A stretch of 64,000 nt of DNA from Panaeolus papilionaceus (Eukaryota > Basidiomycota > Agaricomycetes > Agaricales). Positions 1-15,500 of this stretch are shown here, piece by piece. The position numbers and the translations under genes were made by a program. The DNA is taken from positions 62,001 through 126,000 of the forward strand of contig JADNRZ010000009.1 of assembly GCA_015501605.1 (NCBI GenBank), read 5' to 3'. Under the pieces are notes generated by a model. It did no database searches, was not told the origin of the DNA, and saw only the letters and a list, made by a program, of their open reading frames with translations. Every line of letters starts with the position of its first letter. Position 1 is the first letter of the stretch.

Positions 1-4996
<4,996 letters not shown>

Positions 4997-5926
4997 CTTT
5001 ACTTGGACAGCGGAGCGTCCAGATTGCAGGACAATTGAGAGACGGACGTTCAAGAAAGTCCTAGTTTTAGTATCAAATCATAAGCGCAACAGCCTAGATC
5101 CCGAGATTTCCTCGAGTCACCTCGTTGGCGATAGCCCACAAGGGTCTGCTATTATTAGTGGGCCGTGGCAACTTGAATGTCATTGTCCAACTTCATCTCA
5201 CAAGCATGAGAATATTTAGGGGTTAAACACGAGGAGGGGTCCATGTGGTGTTGTGTTGGAACTTAGCCATTAATCCATATGATAAGATCTTAGTGAGATC
5301 AAGCTCCAATTTTATCGAGGCCTTCAATTGTGCCTTAGGTCGATGTAGGTAGAGCGGATTGAAAAACGATGGCAACTCGCCCAACATAATCGGTTTCGTG
5401 GGAAATTTGGTCCCTGCTGTCAGGCTTGCAGCAGCAAGTCGCCACTGGTGATTGTCCTCCACCGACGACTGGTGTATGAGCATTACCCGAAGGAAAATAA
5501 GTCATCGATTGACATGGATAAGTAATGAGACCTTTCAAAGTAACAGCGCTCGAGGCATGTCGGCCTCCATCGAGTTTAATACCAACACATTCGATGAAAC
5601 GACGAAACGTTGAAGACGTCTGTAGGTGAAGAGCAGCCACGAGCTCAGGCTTATTAGATATGAATGGCTTAATTTGGGCTGGGCAACTTTCATTGATGTA
5701 CAATAGAGGTTTGTCAATTTCGTTGTAAAGTTTTTATTTCATGGCTCGATCGCTTCAGTACAATGTATTACTATCCGCTCGTGATTCTTTGAGGTAAATT
5801 GCGCTACCGCGTTCAAGCCAAGGTTTGTGAAAGTTTAAATAACGAGCTTTCGATTTAAATATATTGCGAAAAAGCAGGAGTCATCTCAATGTCAACGAAA
5901 AAGACGTGATGGAGACAAAACGTTAA
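4997..5926. other. Intergenic, promoter side of ABC transporter 1
   Basis: This stretch holds the presumed promoter of the ABC transporter and, from about 5223 to 5703, a possible decayed coding stretch listed separately. Nothing else could be supported. Confidence 0.5.
5223..5703 (-). pseudogene. Possible coding remnant, two overlapping frames
   Basis: On the minus strand two overlapping open frames read continuously into each other: an upstream one (about 5703-5335) ending after a GGGQSPVATCC segment, and a downstream one (about 5483-5223) containing LGELPSFFNPLYLHRP. The change of frame near 5450 could be a frameshift in a dead gene or an unrecognised intron. No ATG opens the upstream frame and no family is recognised. 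It may also be chance. Confidence 0.25.
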
Positions 5927-6009
5927 TGTCCGTAGCTGGAATCGAACCAGCGGCTCTTCGGAATTGGATCAGCCACAACGAAGTGATTTAACCCCTAATC
6001 GATACGGAC
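5927..6009 (-). tRNA. tRNA-His (GTG), copy 1, with 11-nt intron
   Basis: An 83-nt cloverleaf is readable. A perfect 7-bp acceptor stem pairs GTCCGTA with TACGGAC, with discriminator A. The D-arm is GATT/AATC, the anticodon stem CTTCG/CGAAG carries loop bases TTGTGG with anticodon GTG, and the T-arm is GCTGG-TTCGATT-CCAGC with an intact B-box. An 11-nt intron sits after position 37, the usual eukaryotic site. The extra 5' G of tRNA-His would be added after transcription. This is one of two intact-looking members of a five-copy cluster. Confidence 0.85.
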
Positions 6010-6311
6010 GTTGTAAATGGTTCGTGGGTGCTTCCCACCTTTCGTTGGTCCATTGCCTGAAACAGGATGTGCTCATCAACAGGGCAATGTTGAATCTGTT
6101 CCTTGAGGGGGATATACAGCAAGTACAATATAAGGAGTATGCATACGCGAGTAGAATTTATGATAGTTGGTAACAAGAGCTAGCATCGGTATTTCAGAAA
6201 GCCTGTGGCTAGAATCTGACCCTGCTCAGAAGGGTCATTGTTCACTCATTACGCGCGTCAAAAAGACAGATATGAACAGCCGAAAAATGGTTGCGGAAAA
6301 AAAGACATTCG

Positions 6312-6408
6312 TGTCAGCAGCTGGAATCGAACCAATGGTTCTTTGGGATCTGATACTCGAACGTATCTAGGCCACAACGAAGTGATTTAATCCCTAATCG
6401 ATACCGAC
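6312..6408 (-). pseudogene. tRNA-His-like locus, copy 2 (diverged)
   Basis: Similar to copy 1 in the D-arm, anticodon loop TTGTGG and T-loop TTCGATT, but with damaged pairing: the acceptor stem relies on G-T pairs, the 3' anticodon strand reads CAAAG against CTTCG, and the T-stem begins ATTGG against CCAGC. The putative intron is longer, about 25 nt, and unrelated in sequence to that of copy 1. Probably a decaying or non-functional copy. Confidence 0.55.
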
Positions 6409-6500
6409 GATGAAATGAATGGATGGCGTACCGTGAGATGCGCTGGGCGCTAAACCGGTTACATCTGACATTTCGCAGGTCCACTAAAAAGATGCGCATT

Positions 6501-6605
6501 TGTCGAGAGCTGGAATTGAACCAGCGGCTCTTCGGGTTTGAAATATACTGATCTGTATACACCACAACGAAGTGATTTTAACCGGTACCCCCAATCGATA
6601 CCGAC
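6501..6605 (-). pseudogene. tRNA-His-like locus, copy 3 (diverged)
   Basis: The anticodon arm CTTCG/CGAAG with GTG and the T-stem GCTGG/CCAGC are intact, but the D-loop carries an insertion around GTACCGG, the T-loop reads TTCAATT, and the acceptor stem has a mismatch. The putative intron is around 30 nt. Likely a pseudo-tRNA. Confidence 0.5.
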
Positions 6606-6987
6606 GATATGTGAAGATGAGACGGCGCCCAGCAGCGATGCCAACAACTCTACATCCATTGCTCAGGTTCATGTCGAAGCCACCAACCCAGTAAACGCAA
6701 TCTATCATCAAAACGTTCTTTATTCATGTTGTACGAGTCAATATGAGATCTCGTAACTGCATTAGGAAGATGGAATAGGCACGATAGTAGGAGGGGTTTT
6801 GCGACCACGGCGGGTGCGGGTGTGTGAGTCTTCGCCTGCGGAACCTCAACTTCCATCTCTAGTGGTGCTATCACAGCCTCAGTGACTTGACAACTAAAGT
6901 ATTTATGGTATTATTTTTTGTGAGCACTCTCAGGAATAAAAACACGATGAAATCCCCCTCGAAACGCGCAAGACCTCTGTACAAAAA

Positions 6988-7083
6988 TGTCGGTAGCTGG
7001 AATCCAACCAGCGGCTCTTCGCGATTGTTGTCCTGAAACAGAACGACCACAACGAAGTGATTTAACCCCTAATCGATACCGAC
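6988..7083 (-). tRNA. tRNA-His (GTG), copy 4, longer intron
   Basis: A perfect 7-bp acceptor stem GTCGGTA/TACCGAC, normal D- and anticodon arms, anticodon GTG and a roughly 24-nt intron at the canonical position. The T-loop reads TTGGATT instead of TTCGATT, which changes the otherwise invariant C56 and the B-box. Expression is therefore doubtful, although the acceptor pairing has been kept by compensating changes relative to copy 1. Confidence 0.6.
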
Positions 7084-7380
7084 GATGAAGGAAGATGAAA
7101 AATGATGCGGAGATGCGTCAGTACGTTATCTAGTGCCGCAATCTGTCTAATTTATTTTTTTTGCTTCTTTCTCTGAACGACTAGGATGCTAGTGCTGCAT
7201 ATAAAATATAAACTGAGCAATACAGCTTCAGAGCACTCCATATAAAAAAATTACTCGTTGTGTCGTGTAGCAAGTATTGGAAACTGCAGGCGCAAGCCCG
7301 CATCGTTGTGGATTGTGTGGCATTAGCGTTCCCATCAGATGGTTCGAACCATCATCGCAACCCAATGCGAACTTTCAAGA

Positions 7381-7463
7381 GTCCGTATCGATTAGGGGTT
7401 AAATCACTTCGTTGTGGTCAATTCAATTCCGAAGAGCCGCTGGTTCGATTCCAGCTACGGACA
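7381..7463 (+). tRNA. tRNA-His (GTG), copy 5, with 11-nt intron
   Basis: 83 nt, opposite orientation to the other four. The mature part is the same as copy 1: acceptor GTCCGTA/TACGGAC, anticodon stem CTTCG/CGAAG, anticodon GTG, T-loop TTCGATT, discriminator A. Only the 11-nt intron differs between copies 1 and 5. Best candidate, with copy 1, for a working gene. Confidence 0.85.
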
Positions 7464-7741
7464 TCTATTTTTTCTTCCCTCCACTTGACTACTTGCATAG
7501 ATTTTGTCGATGTCCATCAAGCCCTGAAACAACTGCGATGGAGCTGGAATCAAACAGGGAGGCAGTGAGAAAAAAAGACAATAATGTTATTTTAGACCAA
7601 CGTCTGGTTAAATATTTCTATGTGAGCATACACTAATGAGTCCTTTCCGATAATGTGCAACTACCAGATCAAAGAAGCGCCCACCAGGTCTCTCGTATTT
7701 ATCTCAGGGCAACAGGCACCAAGACAAGATTCTGGTTATTT
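7464..7741. other. Spacer with a short tRNA-like fragment
   Basis: Near 7535-7560 the bases AGCTGGAATCAAACAGG resemble the reverse T-arm of the nearby tRNA-His copies without a readable cloverleaf. Otherwise nothing supportable. Confidence 0.3.
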
Positions 7742-10457
7742 TTAGCTACCCTTTTCGCCTTCCATCCCCTGCCGCACCTCGTGATCAATATTCAGGTCCT
7801 GTGGCACAGCAGGATACATGTAGCTTTGCACCAGTTGAGCTACCTGGGCAACACCAACGATTGCCTGCCAAAGAGTAAACCCAGGTGCAACCAAAGGTGA
7901 CCCAACAATCAGTGTTCCATGCCACGCAGTCCATTCTGAAAGTTTAGTCAATAAAGATACCCATATCGCAGACCTGTATGCCCCTGCGAACGTCTTGGAG
8001 TGGTAGTTATGCGCTAGCTGGAGCACAAATCCGAGAGCGAAGCATGGCTCGACGATAACAGTCTCGATGATTTCAAGGAATTTATAGATCGTCGTCTTGC
8101 CGCCGGGCAGATTGGATGAGTTGTGTGGTGACGTGACATAAATGTCGTGCGTGGAGAGGTAGTTGCAGACAACAGCTGCAGTGCAGAAAATCTATACCAC
8201 GTTGAGCAAGGTTTATAAAGCCAAGTTCAAATCTTCGTACCAAAACCTTCCACGACCAACGAAATTTCTCTTCGAGACGTCGACTTGCTTGTTCGGCGGG
8301 CGTAGGTGAAACTCGGGCAGCCACAGGTATTATCTTGAACAACCAATTTCTCGTCCATGTGAATTCGATATCCAAGGCCGTTTCTAGCATTGCGCGTATC
8401 ATGAACGAATATGAGAAAAGGCTCCATGCCAACAGTGTCCATCGCTGTTGGCCGAACATCTCCTCTCTCAAAACCTCATCTAGAACAGGGGATAAAATGG
8501 TGTTGATCAGGGTGGCGAAGGCAAAGAGCCTAACACCCTGGTGAGATAACCCAACACTGGTTTTTAGCGAGTTATAGTAGCGCGTGTTCAGAAGAAGCTC
8601 AACATATGGGAGGATAGTCCTGAAGGGAATAAAAACATTAGACATGATGCAGATATATACGAACAGAAAGTACTGCACGCGATCATGAGGAGCGTTAAAT
8701 GTGTGCCGACTCTATGGAAATCATCCCTGCACAAGTGCCCAATGAGCCGTTCTTGAAGATGATCAGAACCATTGCCATTGTGAAAAAAAAGAATACTAAC
8801 GGGCAGTTTCATGAGAGTATTGCTGAAATATAGGAAGGAGCTCGGCTCCCGTCTTGGGTTGTTCCGTTGCTTCCGACGCGGATTGTACAGTGTCTGACAA
8901 TACGTCCCCAAAGAAAAGTTTGGAAGGAGTTCGTCCGGAAAAACCAATGCTCCAGGTAACGTTGACGAATGAGTCATCTAAAACACATGAATTTTCGTAT
9001 AAACGCCAAAGGCCGATGATAGAAATGCAAGGGTCTTCACCTTCAACAAGCAAGTTGGACGTGCCATCTTGTTCAGGTGGGCAATACTCAAAATTCATGG
9101 GGAGGGGTACAAGGTCCTAGAGTAATATCCATAAGTTAATCACATCATAGAGGCTGCATTAATCAAGTTGCTCACCATGGGACCAAAGGCCGTTTTTGCG
9201 GACGACATAAACGGTCCATAGGCCCAGCCATGTCTCTCGTACGGTACTGGTTGTCCTGCTGAATCGAGGACAGGAATCACGTAGTCGAACTTCGTTTCAA
9301 AGTTTCCGTGGGTTTCGTAGTCCCGACGACAACCCGGGTCATCAATTGGGGCCATCTGACACTGGGGTAGAATAAGCAACTAGGCGGAGAAATTGACCTG
9401 AGATAACATACCGAAAGCTTGTTCCATTTTAATGCTTCATGTTGTGCATCGAATAGATCAAGTTCATACACCTTTGTTGTATCAACCACCCTGATGAAGG
9501 TTCGCGTGATGATGTATGGGTGATGATTAAGAACAGCTGAATCGGTGCCTCTACAGGAAAGAAATAGCGTTTGGTCAACATTGCCAATTTCTCTGGAGAT
9601 ACAGTACACACGTTGTGTTGCATCTTGACTCGATTCTGCTGTATTTTAGCAAGTTTACGGAAATCCCGTAAGAGTCCACAATCTCGTCTTGTAGAGTTTG
9701 AGAATATCCAGAGCTAAAATGGAAAAGGATTGGATGAATGTAATAACAGGCCAGGATGACAACGCACGGATAAGAGCGGACAGGGAGAAGTTTAAGATTA
9801 TCCATGTTGGCTTTAGAAAGCGTGCTGTTTGCATAGTCCAGAAATGAGGGAGACCTGGGAACCAAGACGAATGACGCTCGCAAATCTTCTTCCCGAGGAA
9901 GACCCCGGTTACTGTACCAAAAGTAAGCCATGATGGACGGCCAGAGAACAACTTGAAACTAAAGGGCAAACGTACAAGTAATGAACGGGAATTTCAAGGT
10001 CCACCTCCGTCCGAAGATGCTTATCCTGCAAGCTGACGCCTTCAAACACAGTCTTTGAAAAGATAGGAATGGTGCTCTGCTTTTGCCATTCCGCCACAAG
10101 ATTCTCCCAAGGTCTCTCCGAAGTATCGGGGACGTGTTTCTCCTTTATCCATACTGTTGCAATAATGTCGAACTCTCCTCCAAGCTCGCCCTTCTTTCCT
10201 ATCAAGGGCTGAACGACTAGTGCTTCTACCATTGTGGCGTTCGGATCTCCTTCTCTATTCCAGTAGGCATGTACGTGCGGGTCCTCAAATCGTGCATAAA
10301 CGCGCCATGAAATGTAGGCTACTCCAATGGATAGAGCAGCCAAAAAAGGAAGCCCTAAAAAAGAGCACGCGCGTCTAGCTCTTTTGGGTAGCACAGGTGG
10401 TCTTCTAGGAAGCCCCTCTGGAGTTTTCGAGGTGGTTTGTCCAATCTCCACGTCCAT
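7742..10457 (-). CDS. Multipass membrane protein of unknown family
   Basis: Starts MDVEIGQTTSK (ATG 10457-10455) and ends GEKGS-stop at 7742. It is spliced from about eight or more exons; a clear short intron lies near 8170-8195 and joins the last two coding blocks. The N-terminus has a proline/arginine-rich cytosolic-type segment, then one strong hydrophobic helix (LGLPFLAALSIGVAYISW, about residues 34-51), a long soluble middle (roughly 400 residues), and about five hydrophobic segments in the C-terminal third. That topology (one early helix, large loop, C-terminal helix bundle) suggests an endomembrane or surface protein. I do not recognise a family or catalytic motif. It is divergent from SDR1, with about 450 bases of shared upstream DNA. 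Confidence 0.7.
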
Positions 10458-10909
10458 GACTAGTTAGACACGTATTCGAGCGCGACTTGAACGATGTGAA
10501 AGAACAAGAAACCATGAAACCATGAAAAAAGGTATGAATCTGGACATGAGAATGATTGGAATTGGTTGAACCTGACATCCGCAGTGACGACTTAGTGATT
10601 GACGAGAGCTGACGAGAGTCCGCCTTCCGCGGCCCCTGAAGCGGTCCGCAAGTTGCCGTGACGGGGCAATCGTGCTGATGCGGTTAGCTAGAAGCCATCG
10701 TGTATTTATACTTACACTACGCTTGTGTATGGCTCTATCTGTCAGTCGTTCAGTGAATAATGGGAAGCTTCTCACATGGTTTATTTCCACAAGGTCAATT
10801 CAATCACCGACCGGATTTAAATGGACAACAAGCACCAAGTAGTTGAATTCACATCTCACCCACGTCTCTCCACGTATCAACTACTCCTCCAGCATCTACA
10901 TCAGCCAAT
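10458..10909. promoter_or_regulatory. Divergent intergenic region between membrane protein and SDR1
   Basis: About 450 bases separate two genes pointing away from each other, so both promoters should lie here. Pyrimidine-rich stretches precede the SDR1 start. No specific factor site could be assigned. Confidence 0.4.
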
Positions 10910-12156
10910 ATGAATACTGCCAAAGTTTGGTTTAGTAAGTAACAGTGTTCTTGAATGGAGTGCCACAGCCAAAACTTATGGTTATACACTCTTCTTCTTC
11001 TCGATGACCCGATCATCATCATATAGTTACAGGTAACAATAAGAAACACTATCAATATCAATTCTCGATCAAGCTCAAGTAACATTATCAAGGCGCCTCG
11101 ACTGGATTTGGGCGTGAGATGACGGAATGCGCTCTCTCGAACGGTCAGAAAGTCGTCGCAACGCTTCGAAAGCCCGAATTGTTACATGATTTGGAGGCCC
11201 GATATCCCGATACCCTGCTCTCCCTCCGACTTGACGTCACGAACCAGTCCGAGATCGACGATGCGTTTAAAAATGCCAAGGAGCATTTCGGGCGCATTGA
11301 TGTCGTCTTCAATAATGCTGGAGTAGGTTTGGGGGGTGAAGTCGAAAGTGTCTCCGAAGAGGAGGCACGATCTGCATTCGAGGTTTGCACCTGCTTCTAT
11401 TTCTCTTCTTATTTGTATCGATTGATATCCATTAGGTTCTTTTCTGGGGTGCTTCGAGGGTTACGAGGGTTGCGATGGAGTACTTCCGACAGAATGACCC
11501 CATCGGAGGGCGCCTATTCCAGCTCTCTTCTAACTTGGGCGTCAAATCGAAGTGTGGAGCTGGGTGGTACTCTGCAGCGTGAGCTTTGATTTAATCGTTT
11601 AATCAGAGATCTGGCTTATATATACCTTCAAATAGCAAATTTGGTATGTGCTTCAAAAGAAACAACACATAGCAAGAATTGACAACTCTTATGACGTCGG
11701 TACTACAGCTCTCGAAGGATTGACGGAAGCATTGGTGGAAGAAATCAACCCTGCATGGAATATTGGGGTATGATTTGCATCGTCTTGATTGGAACACGAA
11801 GCATTAAAATAACAAAACCATCTCAGGTCACCTTAATCGAACCTGGCCCATTTAGAACCGAAATTGGCCGCAACACAGATCTCGATGAATCGCGTGTTCA
11901 TCCTGCCTACCGAGACCCCACCCTCACATCACGCCTCTACCTCAAAAGATTAGCCAGCTCCAACACCGACTTCGATGGGAGCGTCAAGAAGGCCTCTTTG
12001 ATATTTTTGAAATTGGCAGACTTGCCTCTGGCCGAGTTCCCTTTGCGATTGCCATTGCACAAGATTGCAGTCGGTGTTCTGAGGGCCAAGGGGCAGTCAC
12101 TCATCGACTCCGCTGATAAATGGGCAAGTACGTCAGACGATGTCTATATTGATTAA
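10910..12156 (+). CDS. Short-chain dehydrogenase/reductase SDR1
   Basis: Classical NAD(P)-dependent SDR, closest in style to the 17beta-HSD-like group. Exons: 25-nt exon 1 (MNTAKVWF, 10910-10934), a 6-nt exon TTACAG (11027-11032), then the main body. Joined, these give the cofactor motif ITGASTGFG. DVT and NNAG motifs follow (the latter near 11310-11325). The catalytic Ser sits in QLSSN and the Tyr in WYSAA. The catalytic Lys is supplied by an 8-nt exon, CAAATTTG, at 11636-11643, giving YSAAKFALEG. A further intron near 11765-11826 precedes VTLIEPGPF. The stop is TAA at 12154-12156. All key residues are present once the tiny exons are included. Substrate unknown. Paralogues are at 25.0 and 36.9 kb. 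Confidence 0.88.
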
Positions 12157-12588
12157 AGGTTTGAGCTTCCACCGTTCGTACACAATTAATAAAATCTGAG
12201 ATTGTACGCTTTCATTCTATGATGTCCCAATTTAGGAAGCCTGAGGTAGGTAAAGGATAGATACTTAAAGGCCCTGCTATCTTTCGAATACTCACTCGAT
12301 GTCTTCTGAAAAGCGATCACGAGGAGCTCTCATTCATAGTAGCTGTGGGGTAAAGAGACCTCTAGGGGCCGTCCCCTGCCACAAGGCAAATGTGTAGCGC
12401 GGAACTCCTACTTAGCAATGACAGGCCCTTATTTCGGTTCTCTATCTCAGGCGGCAGTCGCTGATAACATTTCCAAGTACGCTACGACAGTTACGGATAG
12501 TCGTATTGACAATAAGTTTAGCCAGCTGGGACCAGCTCTCAGAGCATGAAGCTATGAAAGTAGCCTTCCCTCTCAAAACTTTCAGCCC
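12157..12588. other. Convergent intergenic region, SDR1 and ABC transporter 2
   Basis: Two genes end here from opposite sides. The DNA should hold their 3' ends; an AATAAA-like motif occurs near 12187. No gene is visible. Confidence 0.4.
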
Positions 12589-15500
12589 TCATTTATCGAT
12601 ACAAGTCGCATAGAGAGCTTGTTTGTCGCTACTACCATCGACCATCGATTTGAACACCCCTCCTTCCTTGCGTAGCAGTTTACTTGGGTTATCATATTCG
12701 ACCTGCACGGGAACATGAATCTGTGCCTTGGTCTTTGCACTATCACTGCCAACTTACGATTTTACCAGCATCCAAGACCATCTGTGGAAGGCATATTGGT
12801 AAGACGAGTTAGTGGAGTTGAAAGGTACGAAGCTTACAATTTTATCAGAGTCCATGATGGTTTGAAGTCGATGGGCGACAGTCAGAACGCTGACATCAGA
12901 GCCCAGGCGAGTACGCAATGTTGACTGGATGATGGAATCCGTCTTGTGATCTTTGGCAGAGCTTTAGTACGAGACGTTTGTAGTCGGAAGATCAGCAAAA
13001 CGTACCGATGGCAGAAGTGGCTAGAGAGGAAGAATAAAAGGTATTAAGATCACAGCTCGTTTTAAATATCGATGGTCAGCTCACCTTCATCTAAAATCAA
13101 AAGTTTACTATTGCGAACGATCGCTCGAGCTAGGGCTATAATCTGGCGCTGGCCTACGGACAAGTTTCCACCCCCAATGGCAATCTGACTATCCAATGTG
13201 AGCTTCCCCTCGTCCATCTCACTTTGAAGTGAGAATAATCCAGAAGCATGAAGTGCGTCATTGAGGACCGCGTCGTCGTACTGTCCGAAAGGATCAAGAT
13301 TGCGGCGAAGAGTACCACTAAGGAGGTCCGGTATCTGCGGGATGATGGTGATACTGGTACGCAAAGCGTCCAGGTTTATCTTATTGGTGGGGAGGCCATC
13401 ATACAGAACGTTCCCGTCGACGAGAATACATCTCAGCAGCGCGAGAGTCAGCGAACTCTGTGAATAAAATGTCAACATATAAAAATTAGCGTCTACCGTG
13501 ATGACATACCTTGCCACTGCCCGTTCGTCCAACTATGAAACCACCATCAATATATATATATATTAGTCGTGGAGATAACAGCTTGCCTATGCCCACGCGT
13601 TCACCAGTTCCAACGTGGAAAGAGATATCTTGCAGGACTTTGGGTCCATCCTATCACGGGTAATCGAGAAGGTTTGAGTGAGCGACAAGATTGGCATCAG
13701 AATTGGAAACAACTTACTGCAGAGTACTTTGCAGACAACTTGTTAACGGTCAAATTCCCAGACATCGGCCAAGCAGCAGGAGGCTTTCCGGATTCCGTGG
13801 GTTGAGCTTCGTGGTCAATGTCTACGTAGGCTTGGATCCGCTCAAGACTATACGAAATGTTAGCGTCACAAACAGCGATTACGAAGCAAGAGAAAGACAA
13901 CACATACCTGTTCGCCCGCACCTCCAGCCGATTATAGGCACTCACGAGCCACAGGATCATGGAACAGAACTCCGTAGATTGAACGAGCGAGAATCCAGTG
14001 TTGGCAGCGCTGACAGACCTCCTAACCAACAAATATGCGGCCAAAGACGCTGTGAATAAGTTTCCGGTCAAGTCGAGCCTTACACCAGCCCAACGATTGA
14101 GGTTTTCAGATGTCCTAGCTATCCTCGTGTAGTAATCGATCCTAGTCAACGATTGGCTCTTGAATGCATCTTGTGCACCATAGGCTCTGATGGACGCTTT
14201 GGGGCCTTATATGAGCATCATACCACAATCACAACACTAGTGCACCACTTACTAAGGCCCGCGATTGCCGCTCCAAAGTGTGCCAAAACCGGAGAACGCG
14301 CATTACTGAATGAAAAAAGTTAGCCTCAAGAAAAACATACTATATACGCAGACCAACCTCATCTCCCTTTTTACTGACATCTGTGCCTTCAAATAGAGAT
14401 TTCCTAGGGATATGCCTACCAAAGCAACCACCAAACTTGGGACCAAAAACATTGGAGAGAATAATAAAGGTCCGACCATCTTAACTACCATCATGAAAAC
14501 CAGGATTCCCACATGAAGGAAGCTAAGTTGGAGCTGGTTATCAACTATGCCAATATCTTGCGTGCAGCGAGCTATGATACGACTTGAGGGCGTCTCATCA
14601 AGCCATCTGGTTTCATATCGATCAAATTCTATGTCACAACCCGGAGTCCATCAAGGCTTACCGCATCGTAGATGTCAATACCGAATCCATAAGAGTATTG
14701 TTGATGGTCCGTGATGCACGTTGAGCGCCCATGATGTAGTAGACTGAATTGATAGCAGAGAAGGCTTGCATTCCCAACAAGGTGACGACATATAACGAGA
14801 GGTAGCTGCATCAAAAGGCAGGGGGTTAATATGGAGGCGTCGAAAGGTATAGGGACTGATAAAACCTACAGGGAGACGTTGACCTCCTGTGGGGGACGAC
14901 CTTCGTATTGACTACTCCAGAAACCGAGGAACCAAACTGAAAACGACTCGGCAGCAGGCGAACACAGCATAGTCACTATCCAAAAGGCAGCAAAGAACGC
15001 TGGACGTGATCCACCCAGGGCCCTGAGGTAGAGCATCATGGATTTCCTTGTGACACGGCCCTCTTGAATCTCCTCGGCAAGGATGAGTTTGCCAGATGCC
15101 TTGTTATCTGCGTCTTTCGTTTCTGCTGATCCACTCGCGTCCTCTTTGTCAGCTTCTGCTAGTACTTCTTGTTCTACCTCAAATTCTTTCTCCAACAAAG
15201 GAACGGATTCAAGAACGGCTGACAAAGTAGTCCCGGCTTCCTTTACAACGCCATTGGTATCGACAGCCACAAAACAGTTGGCGATAGGTCCCGCCAGAGC
15301 TACGTTGTGCGTTACGAGAAGGACTGTCCTTCCACGAATCAGGTCTCCCTGAAGGCACTCTTTGACGATCCACCGTGAACTAAATTTGTGATCAAAGAGC
15401 TGTCAGTTTCTAGTTCTAAGGTTGAACTTACGTATGAACATCCAATGTTGCCAAAATATCATCGAGCAGGATGATTTCAGCTGACGAGTACAGTGCCCTT

